From Pseudomonas migulae NBRC 103157 (GTDB taxonomy: Bacteria; Pseudomonadota; Gammaproteobacteria; Pseudomonadales; Pseudomonadaceae): a stretch of 64,000 nt of DNA. The DNA lies in the NCBI RefSeq assembly GCF_002091715.1, contig NZ_BDAG01000005.1, positions 124,001 through 188,000 of the forward strand. The letters run 5' to 3'. Below the pieces are notes generated by a model, which saw only the letters and a program-made list of their open reading frames with translations, ran no database searches and was not told where the DNA came from. The position numbers and the translations under genes were made by a program. This document shows positions 23,080-32,983 of the stretch, piece after piece. The stretch's first letter is position 1; the number at the start of each line of letters is the position of its first letter.

Positions 23080-24027
23080 ATGAAAGGTTCCCCGTCGTTG
23101 TTGTTGGCCGCCATGCTGAGTCTGCCGTTACTGGCTCAAGCCGCAGAACCCGCTCAGTGCAGCACCGTAAACTTCTCCGATGTCGGCTGGACCGACATTA
23201 CCGCGACAACCGCCACCACTAGCGTCGTGCTCGATGCCCTGGGCTACAAGACCAAAACCACCATGATTTCCGTGCCGGTGACCTACAAGTCCCTGGCTGA
23301 CGGCAAGAACATGGACGTCTTCCTGGGTAACTGGATGCCGACCATGGAAAACGACATCAAGGCCTACCGCGATGCCGGCACCGTGGATGTCGTGCGCACC
23401 AACCTCACCGGTGCCAAGTACACCCTCGCTGTGCCGCAGGCGCTGTATGACAAAGGGCTGCATGACTTCGCCGACATCGCCAAGTTCAAGAAAGAACTCG
23501 ACGGCAAGATCTACGGCATCGAACCGGGTAACGACGGCAACCGTCTGATCCAGAGTATGATCGACAAGAACGCCTTCGGCTTGAAGGACGCCGGTTTCAA
23601 GATGGTCGAATCCAGCGAAGCCGGCATGCTGTCGCAAGTCGACCGCGCCCAGAAACGCGACACCGCCGTCGTATTCCTCGGCTGGGCGCCGCATCCAATG
23701 AACAAGCGTTTCAAGATTCAATACCTGACCGGTGGTGACGACTTCTTCGGCCCGGACTTCGGCGCCGCCACCGTGGCAACCAATACCCGCAAGGGGTACG
23801 TCCAGGAATGCAGCAACGTTGGTCAGCTGCTGAAAAACCTGGAATTCACCGTCGACATGGAAAGCTCACTGATGGGCAACATCCTGGACGACAAAATGAA
23901 GCCTGAAGCGGCCGCCAAGGCCTGGCTGAAAAAGAATCCACAGGTCCTCGATACCTGGCTCGCTGGCGTGACCACCATTGACGGTAAACCAGGCCTGGAG
24001 GCCGTGAAAGCCAAGCTCGCGCAGTAA
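23080..24027 (+). CDS. cbcX: Choline-binding periplasmic protein CbcX
   Basis: 315 residues, OpuAC-type fold with a signal peptide (LLLAAMLSLPLLAQAAEP, cleavage ~22). Ligand-box residues in NFSDVGWTDITA, GNWMPTMEND and LGWAPHPMNKRF parallel those of CaiX, showing common origin. It delivers choline to the CbcWV core. Start ATG at 23080 behind AAGGAG, which follows eight A residues that could bind Hfq/Crc. Upstream codons from 22954 are not conserved-looking. Confidence 0.9.
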   Translation: MKGSPSLLLAAMLSLPLLAQAAEPAQCSTVNFSDVGWTDITATTATTSVVLDALGYKTKTTMISVPVTYKSLADGKNMDVFLGNWMPTMENDIKAYRDAGTVDVVRTNLTGAKYTLAVPQALYDKGLHDFADIAKFKKELDGKIYGIEPGNDGNRLIQSMIDKNAFGLKDAGFKMVESSEAGMLSQVDRAQKRDTAVVFLGWAPHPMNKRFKIQYLTGGDDFFGPDFGAATVATNTRKGYVQECSNVGQLLKNLEFTVDMESSLMGNILDDKMKPEAAAKAWLKKNPQVLDTWLAGVTTIDGKPGLEAVKAKLAQ

Positions 24028-24093
24028 TCGCTTACGCCGGGCGGGTTCGCTCGCCCGGGCTGTTTATTTCCTTGCATGCGGACGTTCACTACC

Positions 24094-24939
24094 ATGCTGA
24101 TTGATCAGAAAATACCTCTAGGCCAGTACATCGCGGGCTTCGTTGAATGGTTGACGCAACACGGCGCCAACACCTTCGACGCAATCGCCGTGTCACTGGA
24201 AACGATGATCCACGGCGTGACTTTTGCGCTGACCTGGTTCAACCCGCTGGCATTGATCGGCCTCATCGCGCTACTGGCACACTTCATTCAACGAAAGTGG
24301 GGGCTGACCGTTTTCGTCATTGCCTCCTTTCTGCTGATCCTCAATCTGGGGTACTGGCAGGAAACCATGGAAACCCTCGCCCAGGTGCTGTTCGCCACCC
24401 TGGTCTGCGTGGTCATCGGTGTGCCGCTGGGCATTGTTGCCGCGCACAAACCGATGTTCTACACCGTGATGCGTCCGGTACTCGATCTGATGCAGACCGT
24501 ACCGACCTTCGTTTACCTCATTCCTACCCTGACCCTCTTCGGTCTGGGTGTGGTCCCGGGCCTGATCTCCACGGTGGTGTTCGCGATTGCCGCGCCTATC
24601 CGCCTGACTTACCTGGGCATTCGCGATGTACCCGCAGAATTGATGGACGCCGGCAAAGCCTTCGGCTGCTCGCGTCGCCAACTGCTCACAAGGATCGAAC
24701 TGCCCCACGCCATGCCGAGCATCGCGGCCGGCATCACCCAGTGCATCATGCTGTCGCTGTCGATGGTGGTGATCGCCGCACTGGTGGGCGCCGACGGACT
24801 GGGCAAACCGGTGGTCAACGCACTGAACACTGCTGATATCGCCCTGGGCTTCGAAGCGGGCCTGGCGATCGTACTGCTGGCGATCATGCTCGACCGTATC
24901 TGCAAACAACCCGACGCTAAAGTAGGGGGTGACGCATGA
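24094..24939 (+). CDS. cbcW: Choline/betaine/carnitine ABC transporter permease CbcW
   Basis: 281 residues with about six membrane segments (FNPLALIGLIALLAHF, LTVFVIASFLLILNLGYW, VLFATLVCVVIGVPLGIVAA and later ones). The EAA loop for the ATPase is seen in ELMDAGKAFGCSRRQLLTRIELP. ATG at 24094 (MLIDQKIPLGQY) is the likely start, although its ribosome-binding site is weak; ATG at 24076 is an in-frame alternative. It overlaps cbcV by four bases. Confidence 0.9.
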   Translation: MLIDQKIPLGQYIAGFVEWLTQHGANTFDAIAVSLETMIHGVTFALTWFNPLALIGLIALLAHFIQRKWGLTVFVIASFLLILNLGYWQETMETLAQVLFATLVCVVIGVPLGIVAAHKPMFYTVMRPVLDLMQTVPTFVYLIPTLTLFGLGVVPGLISTVVFAIAAPIRLTYLGIRDVPAELMDAGKAFGCSRRQLLTRIELPHAMPSIAAGITQCIMLSLSMVVIAALVGADGLGKPVVNALNTADIALGFEAGLAIVLLAIMLDRICKQPDAKVGGDA

Positions 24940-26114
24940 GCATTATTCGCTTCGAAGACGTCGATGTGATTTTCACTAAAGATCCGCGCGAGGCCTTGAA
25001 ACTTCTTGATCAAGGCTTGACCCGCAGCGAGATCCTGAAAAAGACCGGGCAGATCGTTGGCGTTGAAAAGGCCAGCCTGGACATCGAAAAAGGTGAAATC
25101 TGCGTGCTGATGGGCCTGTCCGGCTCCGGCAAATCCAGCCTGCTGCGTTGCATCAACGGCCTCAACACCGTCAGCCGTGGCAAGCTGTTCGTCGAGCACG
25201 AAGGCAAGCAAATCAACATTGCCGCCTGCAGTGCCGCCGAACTGAAAATGATGCGCACCAAGCGCATCGCGATGGTGTTCCAGAAGTTCGCCCTGATGCC
25301 TTGGCTGACGGTGCGCGAGAACATCAGCTTCGGTCTGGAAATGCAGGGCCGCCCCGAGAAAGAACGCCGCAAGCTGGTGGACGAAAAGCTTGAGCTGGTG
25401 GGCCTGACCCAGTGGCGCAACAAGAAGCCCGACGAACTCTCCGGCGGCATGCAGCAGCGTGTCGGCCTGGCCCGCGCGCTGGCGATGGATGCCGATATTC
25501 TGCTGATGGACGAACCGTTCTCGGCACTCGACCCGTTGATTCGCCAAGGCCTGCAAGACGAACTGCTGGAACTGCAACGCAAGCTCAGCAAAACCATCGT
25601 GTTCGTGAGCCACGACCTCGATGAAGCCTTGAAGCTCGGCAGCCGCATCGCGATCATGAAAGACGGTCGGATCATTCAGTACAGCAAGCCGGAAGAAATC
25701 GTGTTGAACCCGGCGGACGACTACGTGCGGACCTTCGTTGCGCACACCAACCCGCTGAACGTGTTGTGCGGTCGCAGCCTGATGCGCACCCTCGACAACT
25801 GCAAACGCATCAACGGTTCGGTCTGCCTCGATCCGGGCGGCGATTCGTGGCTGGACCTGGCCGAAGGCAACACCATCAAGGGCGCACGCCAGAATGGTTC
25901 GGCCCTGGACTTGCAGAACTGGGTGCCAGGTCAGGCCGTGGAAGGCCTGGGTCGTCGACCTACCCTGGTGGATTCGAACATCGGCATGCGCGATGCGCTG
26001 CAGATTCGTTATCAGACCGGCAACAAGCTGGTACTGCATGACAACAACAAGGTGGTCGGGATTCTCGGCGACAGCGAGCTGTATCACGCGCTGCTCGGCA
26101 AGAACCTGGGCTAA
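24936..26114 (+). CDS. cbcV: Choline/betaine/carnitine ABC transporter ATPase CbcV
   Basis: 392 residues. ATPase domain: Walker A GLSGSGKSS (~residues 59-67), signature LSGGMQQRVGLARAL, Walker B ILLMDEPFSALD, switch H in VFVSHDLDEAL. The ~120-residue C-terminal part after ~275 is a degenerate CBS-like regulatory tail ending in LGDSELYHALLGKNLG. It begins in an ATGA overlap with cbcW and closes the cbcXWV operon at the terminator 26127-26157. Confidence 0.92.
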   Translation: MSIIRFEDVDVIFTKDPREALKLLDQGLTRSEILKKTGQIVGVEKASLDIEKGEICVLMGLSGSGKSSLLRCINGLNTVSRGKLFVEHEGKQINIAACSAAELKMMRTKRIAMVFQKFALMPWLTVRENISFGLEMQGRPEKERRKLVDEKLELVGLTQWRNKKPDELSGGMQQRVGLARALAMDADILLMDEPFSALDPLIRQGLQDELLELQRKLSKTIVFVSHDLDEALKLGSRIAIMKDGRIIQYSKPEEIVLNPADDYVRTFVAHTNPLNVLCGRSLMRTLDNCKRINGSVCLDPGGDSWLDLAEGNTIKGARQNGSALDLQNWVPGQAVEGLGRRPTLVDSNIGMRDALQIRYQTGNKLVLHDNNKVVGILGDSELYHALLGKNLG

Positions 26115-26126
26115 GGCAGCAGACAC

Positions 26127-26157
26127 AAAAACGCCGCGAGAGTATCGCGGCGTTTTT
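26127..26157. terminator. Bidirectional terminator after cbcV
   Basis: AAAAACGCCGCGA, loop GAGTA, TCGCGGCGTTTTT: a 12-13 bp stem with T-run on one side and A-run on the other. Ends the cbcXWV transcript. Confidence 0.9.
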
Positions 26158-26201
26158 GTTTATGGGATATCGGGTCAATCAGCTTTGCGGCTGATGGCCC
26201 C

Positions 26202-26294
26202 TTCGCGAGCAAGCCCGCTCCCACATCAGGTCTGCAGTGAACACAGAATGGGTGACCACTAGAGATCAAGTGTGGGAGCGGGCTTGCCCGCGAA
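26202..26294. repeat. REP inverted pair between cbcV and betT
   Basis: Arms 26202-26225 and 26271-26294, GAGCGGGCTTGCTCGCGA family with one GCCCGCG variant in the right arm; between convergent genes. Confidence 0.9.
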
Positions 26295-26340
26295 GAATGC
26301 GACGCAGTGCTTCAGACCGAAACACCGCGCCCTTGATTAC

Positions 26341-28347
26341 TCAACTATAGACCCGGCCAAGCAGCTGCCGATGGCTTTCAAACTGATCGAGCACGTCACG
26401 GGTGATCTGATCCTGAGTGAAGCCCATCAAGTCGTAGTCCTGGCTGCCGTTGTGCAGGTACACCTCGGCGCGGTAGTAACGTGCGCGCGGCTCATCGGCA
26501 CTTTCAGCCGACACCGTGTCGCTCGCCGCCGCCAGGTAGCCATCCAGGCTCACTTCGTAGACAAAAGGGTTGCCCTCTTCCATCTCGATCCGCAGGCCCA
26601 TGCAACGCTTGGCCTTGCCCAGCAACGTTTGCACGTCCAGACCTTTGCCACGCAATTGCACCACGGCCTCTTCCAGCGCCGGGCTGACTTGCTTGTCCAT
26701 GAAGCGCTGAACGATCGACTGGTTCGGCTGCAAATCCAGTTGAGTCAGACGCTCGCTGAAGCCACGACGACCGCGTGCAGCCAGTTCCGCTTGCTCCTGT
26801 TCGATCTGCACGTCCTGGCGCATGGCCTTGTGCAAGCCGAACATGAAGAACACCAGCACCACCGAGAACGGCAGGCCGGCCAGCACCACCATGGTTTGCA
26901 TGGCTTCGAAGTTACCGGCGAACAGCAGGCCGATGGTCACCAGGGTGATCACGACAGACCAGAAGATCCGCAGCCAGTGCGGCGCATCTTCGTCAACATT
27001 GCCGCCCTTGCACGAAAGGTTGGCCATCATCACCGCGCCGGAATCCGCCGGGGTCAGGAACAGCACGAAACCGACAAAGATCGACACGCCGATCACCACT
27101 TTCGACGCCGGGTAATGCTCCAGCAACTGGTAGATTGCCATCGACGGTTGTTCCAGCGCCGTCTTCCCGAGCTCCACCGCCCCATGGTTCATCACCAGGT
27201 CCAGGGCCGAGTTACCGAAGATCGACAGCCACGCCAGGGTGAAGCCCAGCGGGATCAGCAGCACGCCAGCCACCAGTTCACGCACCGTGCGACCACGGGA
27301 AATACGCGCGATGAACATGCCTACGAATGGCGCCCAGGAAATCCACCAGGCCCAGTAGAACAGGGTCCACAGGCCCAACCAGCGGTCGGACTTCTCACTG
27401 TCGCCTTCGTACACATAGAGGTCGAAGGTCTTCAGCACCACGCCGTTCAGGTAGTCGCCGATGTTCTGCACGAAGCCGTTGAGCAGATGCAGGGTCGGGC
27501 CGAACAGCAGCACGAAAATCAGCAGGCCGCTGAACAGCACGATATTCAGGTTGGACAGACGACGAATGCCGTTTTCCACGCCGGACACGGCAGCGATGGT
27601 CGCCACGGTGCTCATCACGATGATCACGATCAGCAGGTTGGTATTGCTGTGTTCCATGCCGAACAGGTTTTCAAGGCCCGAAGACACTTGCAGCGAACCA
27701 ATCCCCAGGTTCGTCACCAGCCCCAACAGGGTCACGAACATGCCGAAGCCGTCCACCGCGTGACCGGCCGCGCCTTTGACCCAACGCTCACCGACCAGCG
27801 GATACAGCGCCGAACGCAACGCCAGCGGCTGGTTGTGACGGTAGGCAAAGTAAGCAACGGCCAGGCCGACCAGTGCGTAGATCGCCCAGCCATGCAGGCC
27901 CCAGTGCAGGAAAGTCAGTTGCACCGCCTGGCGCGCGGCCATGTTGCTGGCCGAAACGCCTTCCGGTGGGTTGAAATAGTGGTCCAGCGGCTCGGAAGCA
28001 CCGAAGTACAGCAGCGAGATGCCGATACCCGAGGAGAACAGCATCCCCGCCCAGGCGCCATAACTGAAGTCCGGGGTGTCGTCCTTGCTGCCCAGTTTGA
28101 GCTTGCCGTAGGACGAAAATGCCAGGCCGACCACAAAAACCAGGTAAGCGGCGATCACCACCATGTAGTACCAGCCGAAGCTGCGGGACAACCAGGCCTG
28201 AGCCACTCCGAGCATTCTGCCGGCCTCTTGCGGGGCGATGATCAGAATGGCGGTCAACAGCAGGATCAGCGCGGTAGAGGTGTAGAACACCCAACCGTTG
28301 ACCGTCACCTTCTCGGGTGGGGTCTTTATTAGAGAGGCAGAACTCAT
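26341..28347 (-). CDS. betT: High-affinity choline transporter BetT (BCCT family)
   Basis: 668 residues with about twelve membrane helices and the BCCT signature region around WTLFYWAWWISWAPFVGMFIARISRGRT (aromatic box). A long ~130-residue hydrophilic C-terminal domain after ~535 matches osmotically tuned BetT proteins. It imports choline with protons. Divergent from betIBA, separated by 320 bases carrying the BetI operator. ATG at 28347 (MSSASLIKTPPEKV) has GGAG upstream; codons to 28446 are not conserved in character. Confidence 0.9.
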   Translation of the reverse strand: MSSASLIKTPPEKVTVNGWVFYTSTALILLLTAILIIAPQEAGRMLGVAQAWLSRSFGWYYMVVIAAYLVFVVGLAFSSYGKLKLGSKDDTPDFSYGAWAGMLFSSGIGISLLYFGASEPLDHYFNPPEGVSASNMAARQAVQLTFLHWGLHGWAIYALVGLAVAYFAYRHNQPLALRSALYPLVGERWVKGAAGHAVDGFGMFVTLLGLVTNLGIGSLQVSSGLENLFGMEHSNTNLLIVIIVMSTVATIAAVSGVENGIRRLSNLNIVLFSGLLIFVLLFGPTLHLLNGFVQNIGDYLNGVVLKTFDLYVYEGDSEKSDRWLGLWTLFYWAWWISWAPFVGMFIARISRGRTVRELVAGVLLIPLGFTLAWLSIFGNSALDLVMNHGAVELGKTALEQPSMAIYQLLEHYPASKVVIGVSIFVGFVLFLTPADSGAVMMANLSCKGGNVDEDAPHWLRIFWSVVITLVTIGLLFAGNFEAMQTMVVLAGLPFSVVLVFFMFGLHKAMRQDVQIEQEQAELAARGRRGFSERLTQLDLQPNQSIVQRFMDKQVSPALEEAVVQLRGKGLDVQTLLGKAKRCMGLRIEMEEGNPFVYEVSLDGYLAAASDTVSAESADEPRARYYRAEVYLHNGSQDYDLMGFTQDQITRDVLDQFESHRQLLGRVYS

Positions 28348-28578
28348 GGCACAGATGCTCCGGCAGTGCGAGAGAAGAACACAAGGCAACGCGATACCCG
28401 ACCAATCGATTAGTTGGCAGCCGACCGGCGGGTGATATAAAGACACCCCGAAAAAAGCCCGAAGCCTGTAGACGCCGTTGCGTATAGGTTTCGAGCCGTT
28501 TTGGATGTCGGTTTATCGCCATTTACACGTAGGAAAAATCTGTAAGCAGCGACGATTTGTCGCAGATCTTATTCTTTG

Positions 28579-28598
28579 TTGATTGAACGTTCAATCAA
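28579..28598. promoter_or_regulatory. BetI operator
   Basis: TTGATTGAACGTTCAATCAA is a perfect 20-bp palindrome, 70 bases before betI in the betT-betI divergent region. Its form is typical of TetR-family operators and it matches the expected BetI target, so choline would relieve repression of betIBA and possibly betT. The rest of 28348-28667 is AT-rich promoter-like DNA. Confidence 0.85.
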
Positions 28599-28667
28599 AA
28601 CAAAATAGACTGGCCCTCAATCCGATAGGCGTTTTGCGTCTGCGGAAGGCCTAAGGAGATGTGCAAG

Positions 28668-29261
28668 ATGCCCAAGGTCGGTATGCAACCCATCCGCCGC
28701 CAGCAATTGATCGAAGCCACATTGCAGGCCGTCGATCAGGTCGGGATGGGGGATGCCAGCATTGCGCTGATCGCCCGTTTGGCCGGTGTCTCGAATGGCA
28801 TCATCAGTCATTACTTTCAGGACAAGAACGGCCTGATCGCTGCCACGGCGCAGTACCTGATGAGTGTCCTGAGCGAGAACGTCACCGCGCGCCGTCAGGC
28901 GCTGACAGATGCCAGCCCGCGGGCGCATCTGCAGGTGATCATCGAAGGCAACTTCGACGCCAGCCAGGTCAATGGCCCGGCAATGAAAACCTGGCTGGCC
29001 TTCTGGGCCACCAGCATGCACCACCCGTCTTTGCACAGGTTGCAGCGGATCAACGATCACCGTCTGTATTCCAACCTGTGCTGCCAGTTCCGCCGCGTAT
29101 TGCCGCTCGATGATGCGCGCAGTGCAGCCCGGGGCCTGGCAGCCCTCATTGACGGTTTGTGGTTGCGCGGCGCGCTGTCGGGAGATGCTTTCGACACCGA
29201 GCAGGCGCACCGGATCGCTTACGAATACATGGATTTCCAACTGGCCAAGCAGGTGAGTTAG
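28668..29261 (+). CDS. betI: TetR-family choline-responsive repressor BetI
   Basis: 197 residues, with an N-terminal TetR helix-turn-helix ([41 protein letters not shown]) and a C-terminal ligand domain typical of BetI ([16 protein letters not shown]). It represses the bet genes and releases DNA on binding choline. ATG at 28668 has AAGGAG at a good 9-base distance; an ATG at 28659 is too close to it. First gene of betIBA. Confidence 0.92.
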   Translation: MPKVGMQPIRRQQLIEATLQAVDQVGMGDASIALIARLAGVSNGIISHYFQDKNGLIAATAQYLMSVLSENVTARRQALTDASPRAHLQVIIEGNFDASQVNGPAMKTWLAFWATSMHHPSLHRLQRINDHRLYSNLCCQFRRVLPLDDARSAARGLAALIDGLWLRGALSGDAFDTEQAHRIAYEYMDFQLAKQVS

Positions 29262-29369
29262 AGCACACATAGAACGCTCAACCCCTGAACGCTACCGATG
29301 GCGATGCCAACTGCTCCACGGCACACCCCGGTGGTTAACGCCAACCACTTATGCACTTGCGAGGACTTT

Positions 29370-30842
29370 ATGGCCCGTTTCGAACTGCAAAAACTCTACA
29401 TCGATGGCGGTTACTCCGACGCCAGCAGCGACGCCACTTTCGAAGCCATCAACCCGGCTAACGGTGAAGTCCTCGCAAACGTACAGCGTGCGACCAAGGA
29501 AGACGTCGAGCGCGCTGTGGTCAGCGCCGAAAAGGGCCAGAAAATCTGGGCCGCGATGACCGCCATGGAGCGTTCGCGCATCCTGCGCCGTGCCGTGGAC
29601 ATCCTGCGCGAGCGCAACGATGAACTGGCGGCCCTGGAAACCCTGGACACCGGCAAGTCGTTCTCCGAAACCAAGTATGTCGACATCGTCACCGGCGCTG
29701 ACGTGCTGGAATACTACGCAGGCCTGGTTCCTGCCATCGAAGGCGAGCAGATTCCACTGCGCACGACTTCGTTCGTCTACACCCGTCGCGAGCCGCTGGG
29801 CGTTGTCGCCGGTATCGGCGCGTGGAACTACCCGATCCAGATCGCTCTGTGGAAGTCCGCTCCTGCCCTGGCGGCCGGTAACGCGATGATCTTCAAGCCA
29901 AGCGAAGTCACTTCCCTGACCACCCTGAAACTGGCCGAGATCTACACCGAAGCAGGCGTTCCGGCTGGCGTGTTCAACGTCCTGACCGGCAGCGGCCGTG
30001 AAGTCGGCACCTGGCTGACCGAGCACCCGCGCATCGAAAAAGTCTCGTTCACCGGCGGCACCGACACCGGCAAGAAGGTAATGGCCAGCGCTTCCAGCTC
30101 TTCGCTGAAAGACGTGACCATGGAACTGGGCGGCAAGTCCCCGCTGATCATATTCGACGACGCCGACCTCGATCGCGCCGCCGACACCGCGATGATGGCC
30201 AACTTCTACAGCTCCGGCCAGGTCTGCACCAACGGTACCCGCGTGTTCGTACCGACTCACCTGAAAGCGGCGTTCGAAGCCAAGATCGCCGAGCGCGTTG
30301 CACGCATTCGCATCGGCGACCCGCAAGACGAAAACACCAACTTCGGTCCGCTGGTCAGCTTTGCCCACATGGAAAGCGTGCTGGGCTACATCGCCAAAGG
30401 TAAGGAAGAAGGCGCTCGCGTGCTGTGCGGTGGCAGCCGTCTGACCGAAGGTGACTTCGCCAAAGGCGCATTCGTGGCACCGACCGTGTTCACCGACTGC
30501 ACCGACGAGATGACCATCGTGCGCGAAGAAATCTTCGGCCCGGTGATGGCGATCCTGACCTACGAAACCGAAGAAGAAGTGATCCGTCGTGCCAACGACA
30601 CCGACTTCGGCCTGGCCGCCGGTATCGTCACCAAGGACCTGAACCGCGCTCACCGCGTGATTCATCAACTGGAAGCCGGTATCTGCTGGATCAACGCCTG
30701 GGGCGAGTCCGACGCGAAGATGCCGGTCGGCGGCTACAAGCAGTCGGGTGTTGGCCGTGAGAACGGCATCAGCTCGCTGAACAACTTCACACGCATCAAA
30801 TCGGTACAGGTCGAACTGGGCGATTACGCCTCGGTTTTCTAA
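29370..30842 (+). CDS. betB: Betaine aldehyde dehydrogenase BetB
   Basis: 490 residues, full-length aldehyde dehydrogenase. Catalytic glutamate in [11 protein letters not shown], catalytic cysteine in [12 protein letters not shown], and the fold-typical [21 protein letters not shown]. It oxidises betaine aldehyde to glycine betaine with NAD(P)+. Start ATG at 29370 behind GAGGAC; codons from 29298 lack support. Second enzyme of the pathway from choline. Confidence 0.95.
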   Translation: MARFELQKLYIDGGYSDASSDATFEAINPANGEVLANVQRATKEDVERAVVSAEKGQKIWAAMTAMERSRILRRAVDILRERNDELAALETLDTGKSFSETKYVDIVTGADVLEYYAGLVPAIEGEQIPLRTTSFVYTRREPLGVVAGIGAWNYPIQIALWKSAPALAAGNAMIFKPSEVTSLTTLKLAEIYTEAGVPAGVFNVLTGSGREVGTWLTEHPRIEKVSFTGGTDTGKKVMASASSSSLKDVTMELGGKSPLIIFDDADLDRAADTAMMANFYSSGQVCTNGTRVFVPTHLKAAFEAKIAERVARIRIGDPQDENTNFGPLVSFAHMESVLGYIAKGKEEGARVLCGGSRLTEGDFAKGAFVAPTVFTDCTDEMTIVREEIFGPVMAILTYETEEEVIRRANDTDFGLAAGIVTKDLNRAHRVIHQLEAGICWINAWGESDAKMPVGGYKQSGVGRENGISSLNNFTRIKSVQVELGDYASVF

Positions 30843-30872
30843 GGCGACATCTGCTTCGCCTGCGAGGCCGCT

Positions 30873-30961
30873 ATCGCCAGCAAGCCGGCTCCTACGGGTT
30901 TTTGCGTCGTGCACAAAAGCCACGGCGCCCCCGATCCTGTAGGAGCCGGCTTGCTGGCGAT
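30873..30961. repeat. REP inverted pair between betB and betA
   Basis: Arms 30873-30896 and 30938-30961, GTAGGAGCCGGCTTGCTGGCGAT family, inside the betIBA operon. Confidence 0.9.
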
Positions 30962-31012
30962 CGAGTGCGCAGCACTCGCCAGACCTGACCATATCTAAAG
31001 AGGGTGCATTCA

Positions 31013-32716
31013 ATGTCCCAAGAATTCGATTACATCATCATCGGTGCCGGCTCGGCCGGTAACACCCTGGCGACCCGTCTGACTGAAGACGAAGGCGTCA
31101 CCGTCCTGCTGCTCGAAGCGGGCGGCCCGGATTACCGCATGGATTTCCGCACGCAAATGCCGGCCGCCCTGGCGTTCCCGCTGCAAGGTCGTCGCTACAA
31201 CTGGGCCTACGAAACCGATCCAGAGCCACACATGGACGGTCGCCGGATGGAATGCGGTCGCGGCAAGGGCCTGGGCGGTTCTTCGCTGATCAACGGCATG
31301 TGCTACATCCGCGGTAACGCGATGGACTACGACAACTGGTCGAAACTGCCAGGCCTGGAAGACTGGACGTACCTCGACTGCCTGCCGTATTTCCGCAAGG
31401 CTGAAACCCGTGACATCGGCCCGAACGACTACCACGGTGGCGACGGTCCGGTCAGCGTGACCACGCCGAAAGCCGGCAATAACCCGCTGTTCAGCGCGAT
31501 GGTTGAAGCCGGTGTGCAAGCCGGTTACCCGCGCACCGAAGATTTGAACGGTTACCAGCAAGAAGGCTTCGGCCCGATGGACCGTACCGTGACGCCGAAC
31601 GGCCGTCGCGCCAGCACCGCCCGCGGCTACCTGGACATCGCCAAGAAGCGCTCGACCCTGACCATCGTCACTCACGCCCTGACCGACAAGATTCTGTTCG
31701 AAGGCAAGCGTGCCGTTGGCGTGCGTTACCTGATCGGCGCCGCTGAAGAGCGCGTTGAAGTCCGCGCCCGCAAAGAAGTGTTGCTGTGTTCCGGCGCCAT
31801 CGCTTCGCCGCAGATTCTGCAACGCTCCGGCGTCGGCCCGGCCGAACTGCTGAAAAAACTCGACATCCCGGTGGTCCACGACCTGCCAGGCGTCGGCGAA
31901 AACCTGCAGGATCACCTCGAGCTGTACCTGCAATACGCTTGCACCCAACCGGTCTCGCTGTACCCGTCGCTGCTCTGGTACAACCAGCCGGCCATCGGTG
32001 CCGAATGGCTGTTCAACGGCACCGGCATTGGCGCCAGCAACCAGTTCGAAGCCGGCGGTTTCATTCGCACCCGTCCGGAATTCGATTGGCCGAACATCCA
32101 GTACCACTTCCTGCCTGTTGCCATTAACTACAACGGCAGCAACGGCGTGAAAGAGCACGGCTTCCAGGCGCACATGGGTTCCATGCGTTCGCCAAGCCGC
32201 GGTCGCATCCAGGCCAAGTCCAAGGACCCTCGCGAGTACCCGAGCATCCTGTTCAACTACATGGCCACCGAGCAGGACTGGCAGGAATTCCGCGACGGCA
32301 TCCGCCTGACCCGTGAAATCATGCAACAGCCTGCGCTGGACGCCTTCCGTGGCCGCGAAATCAGCCCGGGCATCGACGTGCAAACCGATGAGCAGCTCGA
32401 CAAGTTCATCCGCGAGCACGCCGAAACCGCGTTCCACCCATCCTGCTCGTGCAAGATGGGCACCGACGAAATGGCCGTGGTCGATGGCGAAGGTCGTGTG
32501 CATGGCATGCAAGCCCTGCGCGTGGTCGATGCCTCGATCATGCCGATCATCACCACCGGCAACCTGAATGCGCCAACGATCATGATCGCCGAGAAAATCG
32601 CCGACAAGATCCGTGGTCGCAAGCCATTGCCGCGCAGCACCGCCGATTACTACGTGGCCGGTGATGCACCGGTGCGTGGCAAGCCGTTGCGGGATGTGAG
32701 TCCTACTGCTCAGTAA
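31013..32716 (+). CDS. betA: Choline dehydrogenase BetA (GMC oxidoreductase)
   Basis: 567 residues. N-terminal FAD loop [21 protein letters not shown] signatures [15 protein letters not shown] and [17 protein letters not shown], and the catalytic histidine region HPSCSCKMG with [19 protein letters not shown]. It oxidises choline to betaine aldehyde, and can continue to betaine. ATG at 31013 behind GAGGG. Last gene of betIBA, with a REP pair 24 bases downstream. Confidence 0.95.
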   Translation: MSQEFDYIIIGAGSAGNTLATRLTEDEGVTVLLLEAGGPDYRMDFRTQMPAALAFPLQGRRYNWAYETDPEPHMDGRRMECGRGKGLGGSSLINGMCYIRGNAMDYDNWSKLPGLEDWTYLDCLPYFRKAETRDIGPNDYHGGDGPVSVTTPKAGNNPLFSAMVEAGVQAGYPRTEDLNGYQQEGFGPMDRTVTPNGRRASTARGYLDIAKKRSTLTIVTHALTDKILFEGKRAVGVRYLIGAAEERVEVRARKEVLLCSGAIASPQILQRSGVGPAELLKKLDIPVVHDLPGVGENLQDHLELYLQYACTQPVSLYPSLLWYNQPAIGAEWLFNGTGIGASNQFEAGGFIRTRPEFDWPNIQYHFLPVAINYNGSNGVKEHGFQAHMGSMRSPSRGRIQAKSKDPREYPSILFNYMATEQDWQEFRDGIRLTREIMQQPALDAFRGREISPGIDVQTDEQLDKFIREHAETAFHPSCSCKMGTDEMAVVDGEGRVHGMQALRVVDASIMPIITTGNLNAPTIMIAEKIADKIRGRKPLPRSTADYYVAGDAPVRGKPLRDVSPTAQ

Positions 32717-32739
32717 TACCGTTACACCGCGGTGCTGCC

Positions 32740-32814
32740 TTCGCGAGCAAGCCCGCTCCCACATTGGTTTTGTGAACGCCACAGATCCAATGTGGGAGCG
32801 GGCTTGCTCGCGAA
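32740..32814. repeat. REP inverted pair after betA
   Basis: Perfect arms 32740-32763 and 32791-32814, GAGCGGGCTTGCTCGCGA family. Between betA and the TldD-like gene; the rest of that gap (32815-32983) shows no small precursor-peptide gene. Confidence 0.92.
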
Positions 32815-32983
32815 GGGGCCCGAACAAACACTGCACAACCCTCTGACACACCCCGGTAATCCCTTCCTACACCGCTTCGCCCTTGATCCTACCCCCCGCG
32901 CAAGCCTAATCTAGCGCCACGCAAACGTTTCACCCCCCTCGCAACACCGATACATCGCAACCCCATACCAAGGAGGTTCCCGA

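Noticed and set aside
32815..32983. Search for a small precursor peptide gene before the TldD-like gene
   Set aside because: No start codon with a ribosome-binding site and a plausible short peptide was found.
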